A stretch of 9,458 nucleotides of DNA. Source: Chloroflexota bacterium (GTDB lineage: Bacteria > Chloroflexota > Anaerolineae > UBA3071). This document shows positions 1 to 5,830 of the stretch, piece by piece (within the stretch, counting starts at the first letter, position 1; each line of letters begins with the position of its first letter). The stretch covers positions 1 through 9,458 of the forward strand of contig JACNHM010000484.1 in NCBI GenBank assembly GCA_014383605.1. Reading direction: 5' to 3'. The position numbers and the translations under genes are program-made. The notes beneath the pieces were generated by a model, which worked only from the letters and a program-made list of their open reading frames with translations, was not told where the DNA came from and ran no database searches.

Positions 1-32
1 CCGATGGTACAGACGATTTTGCTGCGCAGCAT
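1..32 (-). CDS. pyk: Pyruvate kinase, N-terminal fragment (runs off left edge)
   Basis: Reading the minus strand from the ATG at 32-30 gives MLRSKIVCTIG, which matches the very conserved N-terminus of pyruvate kinase (K-I-V-C-T-I-G-P-A-S in the family). The enzyme transfers phosphate from phosphoenolpyruvate to ADP in the last step of glycolysis, in the cytoplasm. A perfect AGGAGG lies at 44-39, six bases before the ATG, so the start is secure. Only 11 residues are inside the window; the identification rests on that signature and on the ribosome binding site. The gene is divergent from the LysM/L,D-transpeptidase gene and has its own promoter in the spacer. Confidence 0.8.
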   Translation of the reverse strand, partial: MLRSKIVCTI

Positions 33-60
33 CACAGTCCTCCTGGGTTACGATGAGCAT

Positions 61-89
61 ATATTAGCACAGGTCGCCGCGGTTGTCTA
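61..89 (-). promoter_or_regulatory. Promoter of pyruvate kinase gene
   Basis: On the minus strand TAGACA (89-84) is followed after 17 bases by TAATAT (66-61). The predicted transcript start near 54 leaves a leader of about 20 bases that holds the AGGAGG site. Spacing is ideal and both hexamers are close to the housekeeping sigma consensus. Confidence 0.6.
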
Positions 90-154
90 GCTGGGCAAGG
101 CACCAGATGGGGTCGGGGTATCGTTCAAAAGTGTCGGAGAAGGCCGCGCATCGC

Positions 155-215
155 TGTCAGCGGAAAAGCGGAAAGACCGGAACGTTTATCTTCCGCTTGT
201 TCCGCTGTTCCGCTG
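155..215. repeat. CAGCGGAA repeat cluster with inverted arms; 155-177 recurs exactly at 7595-7617
   Basis: The left arm at 158-173 (CAGCGGAAAAGCGGAA) and the right arm at 200-215 (TTCCGCTGTTCCGCTG) are inverted copies with one mismatch, separated by 26 bases that hold a further degenerate unit at 191-199. Positions 155-177 reappear base for base at 7595-7617, upstream of the other LysM gene. The cluster begins 66 bases upstream of the pyk -35 box and ends 68 bases upstream of the L,D-transpeptidase -35 box. It may be a dispersed intergenic repeat or a pair of protein binding sites; the sequence alone does not decide. Confidence 0.7.
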
Positions 216-283
216 AGCAGGTGGGGCAGGGCGCGACCAAGGTTTCCCCACGATTCTGAACGATACCCATGGGGTAGACGCTG

Positions 284-312
284 TTGTCAGGTTTGTGAAA
301 ACGTGGTATACT
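284..312 (+). promoter_or_regulatory. Promoter of the LysM/L,D-transpeptidase gene
   Basis: TTGTCA (284-289), a 17-base spacer and TATACT (307-312) form a near-consensus housekeeping promoter. Transcription would begin near 319, giving a leader of about 107 bases. The bases ACGTG with TATACT two bases on recur in the promoter of the second LysM gene at 7663-7674. An imperfect palindrome around CCCATGGG (266-273) sits just upstream of the -35 box. Confidence 0.7.
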
Positions 313-318
313 AGGGGC

Positions 319-425
319 GGTAGATCACCGATACCGGCCAGGTGGCCTTGTGGGGCAATCTTTCTAGCTCACCTGGCTGCCCACCCTCGCTTCTGTGATC
401 TGCGGAGGCTAGAAAGGAGATGCTG
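319..425 (+). ncRNA. Structured 5' leader RNA with potential Shine-Dalgarno sequestration
   Basis: Hand folding finds an outer stem 320-328/395-403 (nine pairs including one G-U) enclosing an apical stem 335-344/370-379 (ten pairs including one G-U). The apical loop 345-369 contains TTTCTAGC (361-368), perfectly complementary to GCTAGAAA (408-415). Extending through C360-G416 and U359-G417 gives ten pairs that cover part of the Shine-Dalgarno sequence AAGGAG (414-419). A further alternative pairing joins GTGGGGCA (350-357) to TGCCCAC (378-384) with one bulged G. Competing folds that can hide the ribosome site are the layout of a translational switch or thermosensor. I do not recognise a known riboswitch class; the function is inferred from complementarity only. 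Confidence 0.45.
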
Positions 426-1427
426 ATGAACATTAAGGTGCCGCACTGGCTCCCGGTGGTCGTGTTGGTCTTATGCTTGATGATCTCGAGTGCGCCTGTT
501 GCCGCGCAAAGCCCTACGGTGCACGTGGTGCAACGGGGCGAGACGCTGTCGCAGATCGCCCAGCGCTACGGCACGACGGTCAGCGCGCTGATGCAGGCCA
601 ACGGGCTGGGCAACGCCAACTTCATCTGGTGGGGGCAGCGGCTGCGCATCCCCGGCAGCTACAGCGCGCCATCGCCTTCCACGCCTTCCACAACCCAGGG
701 CTATCACATCGTGCAACGCGGGGAGACGCTCTCGCAGATCGCCCGCCGCTACGGCACGACGGTCAGCGCGCTGATGCAGGCCAACGGGTTGGGCAACGCC
801 AACTTCATCTGGTGGGGGCAGCGGCTGCGCATCCCCGGCAGCGCGTCCCCGTCACCTGCGCCGGCGCCCGCACCGGCGCCCGCGGCCGGCACGCACGTGG
901 TGCAGCGGGGCGAGACGCTGGCGCGCATCGCCCAACGCTACGGCACCACGGTCAATGCCCTGGTCTGGGCCAACGGGTTGCCCAACGCCAACCGCATCTA
1001 CGTCGGGCAACGGCTGACCATCCCCACGGGCGGCAGCGCGCCTGCCCCCAGTCCGCCGGTCGCGCCACCAACCGGCAGCAAATGGATTGACATTGACCTC
1101 AGCAGCCAGTGGCTGACGGCCTATGCGGGGAATACGGCGGTGTTCAGCACGTCGGTGAGCACGGGGCTGCCGCGCACGCCAACGCCGACAGGGCGCTACA
1201 GCATCCGCTACAAGGTGGCCTCGACGACCATGTCCGGGCCCGGCTACTACCTGACCGGCGTGCCCTGGGTGATGTCTTTCTACGGCAGCTACACCATCCA
1301 CGGCACCTACTGGCACAACAACTTCGGCCATCCCATGAGCCACGGCTGCGTGAACATGCGCACCTCTGAGGCGCAGTGGCTCTACAACTGGGCTCCCGTG
1401 GGCACGCCGGTCGTCATACACTGGTAG
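426..1427 (+). CDS. Secreted L,D-transpeptidase (YkuD) with three LysM domains
   Basis: This 333-residue exported enzyme should cross-link peptidoglycan, or attach proteins to it, through an L,D-transpeptidase domain, anchored by LysM modules that bind N-acetylglucosamine-containing glycans. A hydrophobic signal segment covers residues 8-27, with likely cleavage after V-A-A. LysM domains span about 32-76, 93-137 and 156-200, joined by Ser/Pro/Ala-rich linkers. The YkuD domain (about 219-333) carries the catalytic signature: H292 in IHGT and S305-H-G-C308 followed by VN, with Cys308 as nucleophile. The ATG at 420 touches the ribosome site AAGGAG (414-419), so the ATG at 426, six bases downstream of it, is the better start. 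LysM 1 and 2 are near-identical in DNA. The gene has its own promoter and structured leader and ends convergent with the epimerase gene. Confidence 0.92.
   Translation: MNIKVPHWLPVVVLVLCLMISSAPVAAQSPTVHVVQRGETLSQIAQRYGTTVSALMQANGLGNANFIWWGQRLRIPGSYSAPSPSTPSTTQGYHIVQRGETLSQIARRYGTTVSALMQANGLGNANFIWWGQRLRIPGSASPSPAPAPAPAPAAGTHVVQRGETLARIAQRYGTTVNALVWANGLPNANRIYVGQRLTIPTGGSAPAPSPPVAPPTGSKWIDIDLSSQWLTAYAGNTAVFSTSVSTGLPRTPTPTGRYSIRYKVASTTMSGPGYYLTGVPWVMSFYGSYTIHGTYWHNNFGHPMSHGCVNMRTSEAQWLYNWAPVGTPVVIHW
528..842 (+). repeat. Recent tandem duplication of a LysM-coding unit (183-bp period)
   Basis: The 132-bp blocks 528-659 and 711-842 differ at only six positions, including a run of more than 50 identical bases in the second half. 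They code LysM domains 1 and 2. The linker between them is not duplicated in recognisable form. The third LysM (about 898-1026) is clearly more diverged, so domains 1 and 2 come from a recent copy or are being homogenised. Confidence 0.9.
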
Positions 1428-1520
1428 AGGATAGCCGAGGTCCGCACAACTGATGGCGAGGAGTTGCACTCCGAGCCCTTGTTCGGGAGGTTGACTCCCT
1501 CACAGCGGGCAGATGGTGAT
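1428..1520. other. Convergent spacer between transpeptidase and epimerase genes, weak hairpins
   Basis: The 93-bp spacer between the two stop codons holds two small hairpins: GGAGT-TGC-ACTCC (1460-1472) and GGGAG-GTTGA-CTCCC (1485-1499). Neither has a T-run on either strand. They may act as a weak bidirectional terminator, but five-pair stems are common in GC-rich DNA and I give this little weight. Confidence 0.3.
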
Positions 1521-2444
1521 TTAGCGAAACTGCGGGTCGGTTTTCAGCAGCCGCCGCAGGCCCGTTTCCAGGTCTACTTGGGGCTCGTAGCCGAGCAGGG
1601 TTTGGGCCCGGCGCAGGTCGGCCACCATGCGGACGATGCCGCCGCTCTGCTGCTCGTTGGTGATCACGTTCGCCTTGCGCCCGGTGATTTGCAACACGAG
1701 GCGGGCCAGGCCATTGATGCTCACCTCCCGGCCGGAACCGATGTTGATGATCTGGCGATCCACGGCCGGCGCGGTCGCCGCGGCGACGAGGGCGTCCACG
1801 ACGTCGTCAATGTACACGAAATCGCGTCGCTGCCGCCCATCGCCGAGGATGACCAGCGAGCCGCCGCTCAGGGCCTGCTTCAGGAACTGGGGAACCACGG
1901 GGGGATGGGAAGGGGGGATGGCTTGCCAGCGCCCGTAGGCGTTGAAGATGCGCAGGGCGACCGTTTCGATGTCGTACAGCGCGCCCAGGGTGAACAGGTA
2001 GTGCTCGGCGGCGATCTTGCTCACGGCATAGGGGACCAGCGGATGGGGGCGCATCTCCTCGTGCAGAGGTTGTTGGCTCTGCTCGCCGTAGACCGTGGCC
2101 GAGGAGGCCAGGATCACTCGCTGCACGCCCACGTCACGCATGGCCTCCATGAGGCTCACCGTGCCGCCCACGTTGACGTCGTTGTATTCCCGCGGATAGA
2201 GCACCGATTCGGACACCGACACGCGCGCCGCCAGGTGGAAGACGCACTCCACGTCTTGCAACAGCGTCCACAGCTTGGGGCGGTCTTTCACGTCGCCGCG
2301 GGTGAAGAGCACCTGCGGCCTGAGCCGTTGGCGGTCTCCGGCGCTGAGATCGTCGAGCACGCGCACCTGATGGCCATCGGCCAGCAGGCGATCGGCCAGG
2401 TTAGCACCAATGAAACCGGCGCCGCCGGTGATGAGCACACGCAT
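1521..2444 (-). CDS. NAD-dependent epimerase/dehydratase (UDP-glucose 4-epimerase-like)
   Basis: This 307-residue cytoplasmic protein belongs to the extended short-chain dehydrogenase family that interconverts or dehydrates nucleotide sugars for exopolysaccharide and cell-wall glycan synthesis. The N-terminus MRVLITGGAGFIG carries the Rossmann motif GxxGxxG (residues 7-13), and the acidic pair DD at 31-32 suits NAD. SSATVYG (114-120) and Y139-xxx-K143 supply the Ser/Tyr/Lys catalytic set. GDG..RDFVYIDD (201-214) is the usual substrate-binding stretch of GalE-like members. I chose the ATG at 2444-2442 because the Rossmann strand begins there; the upstream extension to 2504 has no family character. 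AGGAAG lies about 12 bases upstream. The exact sugar substrate cannot be read from sequence, so no symbol is given. Confidence 0.9.
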   Translation of the reverse strand: MRVLITGGAGFIGANLADRLLADGHQVRVLDDLSAGDRQRLRPQVLFTRGDVKDRPKLWTLLQDVECVFHLAARVSVSESVLYPREYNDVNVGGTVSLMEAMRDVGVQRVILASSATVYGEQSQQPLHEEMRPHPLVPYAVSKIAAEHYLFTLGALYDIETVALRIFNAYGRWQAIPPSHPPVVPQFLKQALSGGSLVILGDGRQRRDFVYIDDVVDALVAAATAPAVDRQIINIGSGREVSINGLARLVLQITGRKANVITNEQQSGGIVRMVADLRRAQTLLGYEPQVDLETGLRRLLKTDPQFR

Positions 2445-2510
2445 TAGCCAGGGTTTCCTTCCGCTGAAACTTGACCAACCGGTCGGGACGATCCGCCTGG
2501 TCACAAAATC

Positions 2511-2539
2511 ATTATAACACAGAGGCCGTCCTGCCGGAA
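2511..2539 (-). promoter_or_regulatory. Probable promoter of the epimerase gene
   Basis: On the minus strand a perfect TATAAT lies at 2516-2511. The hexamer 17 bases upstream, TTCCGG (2539-2534), is a poor -35. The transcript would start near 2504, giving a leader of about 60 bases. The call rests on the -10 box. Confidence 0.45.
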
Positions 2540-2560
2540 ATTCCCAACCTCAGACTCGAA

Positions 2561-2640
2561 ACCTCAAATCCTTGCCTGGTTTTCTTGCGACCTGGCGAGT
2601 ATAGCGGTTTTGAAGTTTGGATTTTGAGGGTTTGAAGTTC
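2561..2640. repeat. AT-rich short repeats in the divergent epimerase/methylase-like spacer
   Basis: TTTGAAGTT occurs at 2609-2617 and again at 2631-2639 (22-bp period). ACCTCAAATCC (2561-2571) is an imperfect inverted copy of GGATTTTGAGGGT (2619-2631). The stretch is much richer in A and T than the genes on both sides and abuts the start codon of the methylase-like gene. It looks like degenerate intergenic repeat DNA. I see no convincing promoter for the rightward gene in it; the best -10 candidate is TATAGC at 2600-2605 with no good -35. Confidence 0.5.
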
Positions 2641-5103
2641 ATGTGGGATGCTTTCATTTCCGACGCGGCCTTGCCCCAGGATCCGCTCTGGGTGGCCGAG
2701 CGACCGCCCTGGCGAGATGAGTTGCTGCGCGTCTATGCGGAGGAATTCAGCTCGCCCGGCGCGTTGCTGCTGGACCCCTTCGCCGGCCATCCCGCCCTGC
2801 TGCGGGTGGCTCAGTCCGTCGGGCGACGCGTGTTGGCCAGCAACTTCGATCCCCTGCCGCTGCTCCAGATCCGCCTGAGCCTCTCGCCGCCGTCGCCGCG
2901 GGCGCTGGACACCATCGTCTCCCGTTTGGCGGACACACCCAAAGCCGGAAAACCTCTCTCCCGCCATCTCGATGACCTCTACCGCATCTACTGCCCCGCC
3001 TGCCAGCGCGTCTTGTCGGCCGACTACATCGTCTGGGACGAAGAAGTGCCGGTGGAAAAGGGCTTTCACTGTTCCCACTGCGGGGAGAAAGGCCCTGCGC
3101 CGATCACTCCCCAGGACCTGGACATTCAGATCGCCGCGGAAGAGAAAGGCGCCACCTATTGGCGGCTGCGCCAGCGGCTGGCCAGCCCGGAGGATGAAGA
3201 GGTCGGCGAGCGGGCGGCAGAGCTCCTCGCTCTGTACACGCCACGCAATCGCTACGCTCTCGGCGAACTGATGTTGCAGGCCGAGACACTCTTCCTCCCG
3301 AAAGAGGAAGCGGCACTGGAGGCCATACGGGGTCTCTGCCTGGCCTGCCTGCAACGCTGCCACTCCCTGCACGGCGACGCCAGGCAAACCTGCCTGCCGC
3401 GTTCGCTGCACCGCCCGGATCGCTTCGTGGAGCGCAACGTCTGGCGGACATTCGAGACCGCCTACCGCACGCTGCGAAGCTGGCCTCCCGCGCCGCCCAT
3501 CACCTGGGCCGCCAGCCTGCCGGCGTTGCTGGAGCCCACTCCCGGTCCGGGCTTCGGGTCGGCCTTGACTCTGCAGCGCACCAGCCGTATGCTGACCGAA
3601 GCCCTGCAGCACCAGCCCCGTCTCACCTTCATCTGTACCGACCCGCCGCGCCCCGGCCCGGCTGCCTATGCCTTGGCCTTCCTCTGGAGCGGGTGGCTTT
3701 TCGGAAGAGAAGCGACGCTGCCCTTGCGCCCGCTGCTGCGGCGGCGCAGTGTGGACTGGGAGTGGTACAGCGAGGTCATGTTCGGCGTGTTCAAGGCGCT
3801 GCGCCGCCTGCTGGCCGATGGCGGGCGGCTGCTTCTGGCCTTCACCGCTGAGGAGGAGAGACTGCTGCCGGCGCTGCTGCTGGCCGCGGCGCGGGCGGAG
3901 CTGGCCTTGGATCACAGCGTCTATCAGCTTCAGGGCGAAGGGGTTCGCGGCGAGCGCATGGCCTACCGCTTGCTTTTCCGCTGTCGTCCTCGGCCGGCCC
4001 ATGTCCCATCCGAGTCGGAAGAGGAGGTCAAACGCTGGGCGGAGGAAAGGGCGCCCGCGTTTCAGGAACAAGGGGCGAAGACGGCCCAGGCGGCGCTGCA
4101 AGCTCGGGGGGAGCCCGCCTTCCCCCCCTGGCTGCGGGCGTCCATTGTCACGCGCTGGAGCAGCGCAGGGCTGCTGCCGGCCGTACCGTCCCGAAGCTGG
4201 TCCTTCAGGCCGTTGGCCTGGCTGATGCGCCAGGTGAACGCGGTGGCGCCGCCTGAAGGGCCCGCGCCGGGCGGTCTGCGGTGGCTGGCGCCGGACGCGG
4301 AGCTGGACGGCAAGCCCGCCCTGGGCGCGTGCTGGTGGCTGGCTGATCCGTCGGCCGCCGTCGAGCCGCTGAGCGAACGGGTGGAGTTGGCCACGGCCGA
4401 TCTGTTGCAGCAGACCCTCACCTGGCCGCAGGGGGAGCTACACGACGCGCTTTGCCGCCGGTTCCGCGGCCTGTTGACGCCGGAACGCCCCCTGCTGGAG
4501 GCCTGCATCGCCTCCTACGGCCAGGAGCTAAGCCCCGGCTATTGGCAGTTGCGGCCGGAAGACTGGCCCCAGGCGCGGGTCGAGGCGCGCCGCCAGATGG
4601 TGCGGCTGCTGGTGCAGAGCGGGCAGCGGTTGGGCTTCGACGTCTGGCTGGCGGAGGAGGAGCGAGAAGGAGACAAGGGAGAGGTCACCTTGTCACCCCC
4701 TCTCCTTGTCGCCCCCTCTCCTCTGAGGGTGGTCTGGCACGAGGGCGGCGCGCCGGCCCACGGCTTCGCCCTGAGCGACACGGCGGCGCTCACGCCATGG
4801 TTGGAGCCGCCCCCGCCCGCGCTGGCCGATGTCCCCCGCTACATCGTCGTGCCTGGGGGGCGCAGCGGGCTGTTGGCCTTCAAGCTGCGCTGCTGTCCTG
4901 CATGGCGCCACCGGTTGGAAGCCCACGGCTGGATGTTCGTCAAGCAGCGCCAGCTGCGCCGCCTGGCGGAGGCGGACGATCTGGATCGCGCCGGGTGGCG
5001 GGCACGCCTGGGGCTCGATCCCATCGTCGAACGGGCTGAGGAGCAATTGGCGCTGTTTGGAACCACTGATCTCACGGATCACACAGAGGTAGACAGTTGG
5101 TGA
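2641..5103 (+). CDS. Large DNA-methylase-like protein with Zn ribbon and degenerate catalytic motifs
   Basis: This 820-residue protein has the plan of Zn-ribbon adenine-specific DNA methylases (COG1743/DUF1156-like), but with eroded motifs. LLDPFAG (about 43-49) fits the AdoMet-binding motif I, yet continues H-P instead of G-T/S. NFDP (68-71) fits motif II. CPAC (118-121) and CSHC (144-147) make a zinc ribbon; more cysteines follow at 233, 236, 240 and 251. TDPPR (333-337) fits motif IV, usually DPPY, with Arg in place of the aromatic residue. DGGRLLLAF (393-401) matches the strand after it. The C-terminal third (about 732-804) is unassigned. I prefer the ATG at 2641 (GAGGG at 2626-2630) over the in-frame TTG at 2617, which lies in repeat DNA. 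It stands alone, with no helicase or nuclease partner. It may have lost methylation activity and kept nucleic acid or AdoMet binding. The fold is moderately sure; the function is unknown. Confidence 0.7.
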   Translation: MWDAFISDAALPQDPLWVAERPPWRDELLRVYAEEFSSPGALLLDPFAGHPALLRVAQSVGRRVLASNFDPLPLLQIRLSLSPPSPRALDTIVSRLADTPKAGKPLSRHLDDLYRIYCPACQRVLSADYIVWDEEVPVEKGFHCSHCGEKGPAPITPQDLDIQIAAEEKGATYWRLRQRLASPEDEEVGERAAELLALYTPRNRYALGELMLQAETLFLPKEEAALEAIRGLCLACLQRCHSLHGDARQTCLPRSLHRPDRFVERNVWRTFETAYRTLRSWPPAPPITWAASLPALLEPTPGPGFGSALTLQRTSRMLTEALQHQPRLTFICTDPPRPGPAAYALAFLWSGWLFGREATLPLRPLLRRRSVDWEWYSEVMFGVFKALRRLLADGGRLLLAFTAEEERLLPALLLAAARAELALDHSVYQLQGEGVRGERMAYRLLFRCRPRPAHVPSESEEEVKRWAEERAPAFQEQGAKTAQAALQARGEPAFPPWLRASIVTRWSSAGLLPAVPSRSWSFRPLAWLMRQVNAVAPPEGPAPGGLRWLAPDAELDGKPALGACWWLADPSAAVEPLSERVELATADLLQQTLTWPQGELHDALCRRFRGLLTPERPLLEACIASYGQELSPGYWQLRPEDWPQARVEARRQMVRLLVQSGQRLGFDVWLAEEEREGDKGEVTLSPPLLVAPSPLRVVWHEGGAPAHGFALSDTAALTPWLEPPPPALADVPRYIVVPGGRSGLLAFKLRCCPAWRHRLEAHGWMFVKQRQLRRLAEADDLDRAGWRARLGLDPIVERAEEQLALFGTTDLTDHTEVDSW
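4672..4722 (+). repeat. Short repeat inserted in frame within the methylase-like gene
   Basis: TTGTC(A/G)CCCCCTCTCC occurs twice in tandem, at 4690-4705 and 4706-4721, with one mismatch. An inverted copy, GACAAGGGAGAGG, lies just before at 4672-4684. The block codes residues 678-694, a low-complexity D-K-G-E-V-T-L-S-P-P stretch between two better-ordered segments. It has the look of an intergenic repeat that landed in a surface loop without breaking the frame. Confidence 0.6.
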
Positions 5104-5153
5104 CGTCCGTGGTTCGTGGCGCGGCCTGTGGATTGTGAGCGCAGCATTCATGT

Positions 5154-5182
5154 TTGTGCCTGGCTTACAGATGTGCTAAAAT
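5154..5182 (+). promoter_or_regulatory. Promoter of rsfS
   Basis: TTGTGC (5154-5159), 17 bases, then TAAAAT (5177-5182). The -10 box matches five of six consensus bases; the -35 box matches the TTG. A start near 5189 leaves a leader of about 40 bases. Confidence 0.5.
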
Positions 5183-5227
5183 AGATGCGGAATATCCAAT
5201 ACCTGATACCAGACCGGGAGGTGGAGA

Positions 5228-5572
5228 CTGAATTCGACAGAACTGGCTCACAGAGTGGTTTCGCTGGTGGAAGAGAAGCAGGCTGAGGACATCATCCTGC
5301 TCGACCTGCGCCAGGTGTCCATCCTTGCCGATTATTTTGTGATCTGCTCGGCCACGACGGAGCGACAGGCGAGGGCCATCCTGGACACCCTGACCGAGGA
5401 AATCAAGAAGGAAGGGATGCGGCCGCTGCACGTGGAAGGGGAGAAGGGCAGCGGCTGGCTGTTGGTGGACTATGGCGACGTCATCGTGCACGTCTTCGCC
5501 CCCGCGCAGCGAGTCTACTACAAGCTGGAAGAGCTGTGGCAGCACGCGGCCATGGTGGTGAAGATCCAGTGA
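5228..5572 (+). CDS. rsfS: Ribosomal silencing factor RsfS (Iojap/YbeB family), probable CTG start
   Basis: RsfS binds ribosomal protein uL14 on the 50S subunit and blocks joining of the 30S subunit, slowing translation in poor conditions. AEDIILLDL, ADYFVICSATT, HVEGEKGSGWLLVDYGDVIVHVF and the ending YYKLEELW are the family's conserved segments in order. The usual N-terminal helix is present only if translation begins upstream of the GTG at 5255: the codons from 5228 read L-N-S-T-E-L-A-H-R-V-V-S-L-V-E-E-K, typical of RsfS. No ATG, GTG or TTG exists in frame between the upstream stop (5204) and 5255, whereas GGAGG at 5217-5221 is spaced six bases from CTG 5228. The product would be 114 residues, a normal family length. 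A 14-bp hairpin follows the gene. Confidence 0.93.
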   Translation: MNSTELAHRVVSLVEEKQAEDIILLDLRQVSILADYFVICSATTERQARAILDTLTEEIKKEGMRPLHVEGEKGSGWLLVDYGDVIVHVFAPAQRVYYKLEELWQHAAMVVKIQ

Positions 5573-5620
5573 ACGAGGGATGAGGGACGAGGAGTGAGCT
5601 CACAGAGGGGAGATTCGTAA

Positions 5621-5653
5621 AGAACCCCGCGTCAGGCCATGACGCGGGGTTCT
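5621..5653. terminator. Bidirectional hairpin terminator between rsfS and ndk
   Basis: AGAACCCCGCGTCA (5621-5634) and TGACGCGGGGTTCT (5640-5653) form a perfect 14-bp stem with the five-base loop GGCCA. There is no long T-run on either side, but stem strength and position 48 bases after the rsfS stop support termination. It could also serve the convergent ndk gene. Confidence 0.75.
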
Positions 5654-5703
5654 GCTGTGTGTGCTGTCAAGCAGGTAGCTCGCTGTATCTTCTCGATCTT
5701 GGG

Positions 5704-5830
5704 GTAGGGGCAGGCCTTGCGCCTGCCCAGCAGGGCGACTTGATGGCGAAATGCTTGGCCGTGCGGATGGCGACTGTAGGGGCAGGCCTTGCGCCTGCCC
5801 AGCAGGGCGACCGCCAGGGTTCGCCCCTAC
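5704..5830. repeat. Two copies of a GTAGGGGCAGGC palindromic repeat abutting ndk
   Basis: The 35-bp sequence at 5704-5738 is repeated exactly at 5776-5810 (72-bp period). Each copy holds the hairpin GGCAGGC-CTTGC-GCCTGCC. The second copy continues to 5830 and ends in TCGCCCCTAC, so GTAGGGGC (5776-5783) and GCCCCTAC (5823-5830) are inverted ends of a 55-bp unit that also has an inner GGGCGA/TCGCCC pair (5805-5810/5821-5826). The right end supplies the stop codon of ndk. The form resembles small nonautonomous palindromic elements common in Chloroflexota and cyanobacteria; no transposase is nearby. Confidence 0.8.

Noticed and set aside
1464..2447. Plus-strand open frame opposite the epimerase gene
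   Set aside because: The epimerase reading has clear Rossmann and YxxxK motifs; the opposite frame is His/Arg/Val-rich with no motif and no ribosome site.
2512..4101. Long minus-strand open frame (529 codons) opposite the methylase-like gene
   Set aside because: It is rich in Gln, Arg and Gly with no recognisable domain, as expected for the complement of a GC-rich gene, and it would run into the epimerase promoter.
2641..5103. A DISARM-like or other restriction-modification defence locus
   Set aside because: Only one methylase-like gene is present, its motifs are degraded, and its neighbours are a sugar epimerase and rsfS rather than helicase, nuclease or PLD genes.
5704..5830. Coding potential across the GTAGGGGC repeats
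   Set aside because: The open plus-strand frame is built from repeat DNA and the complement of ndk; it has no ribosome site or motif.
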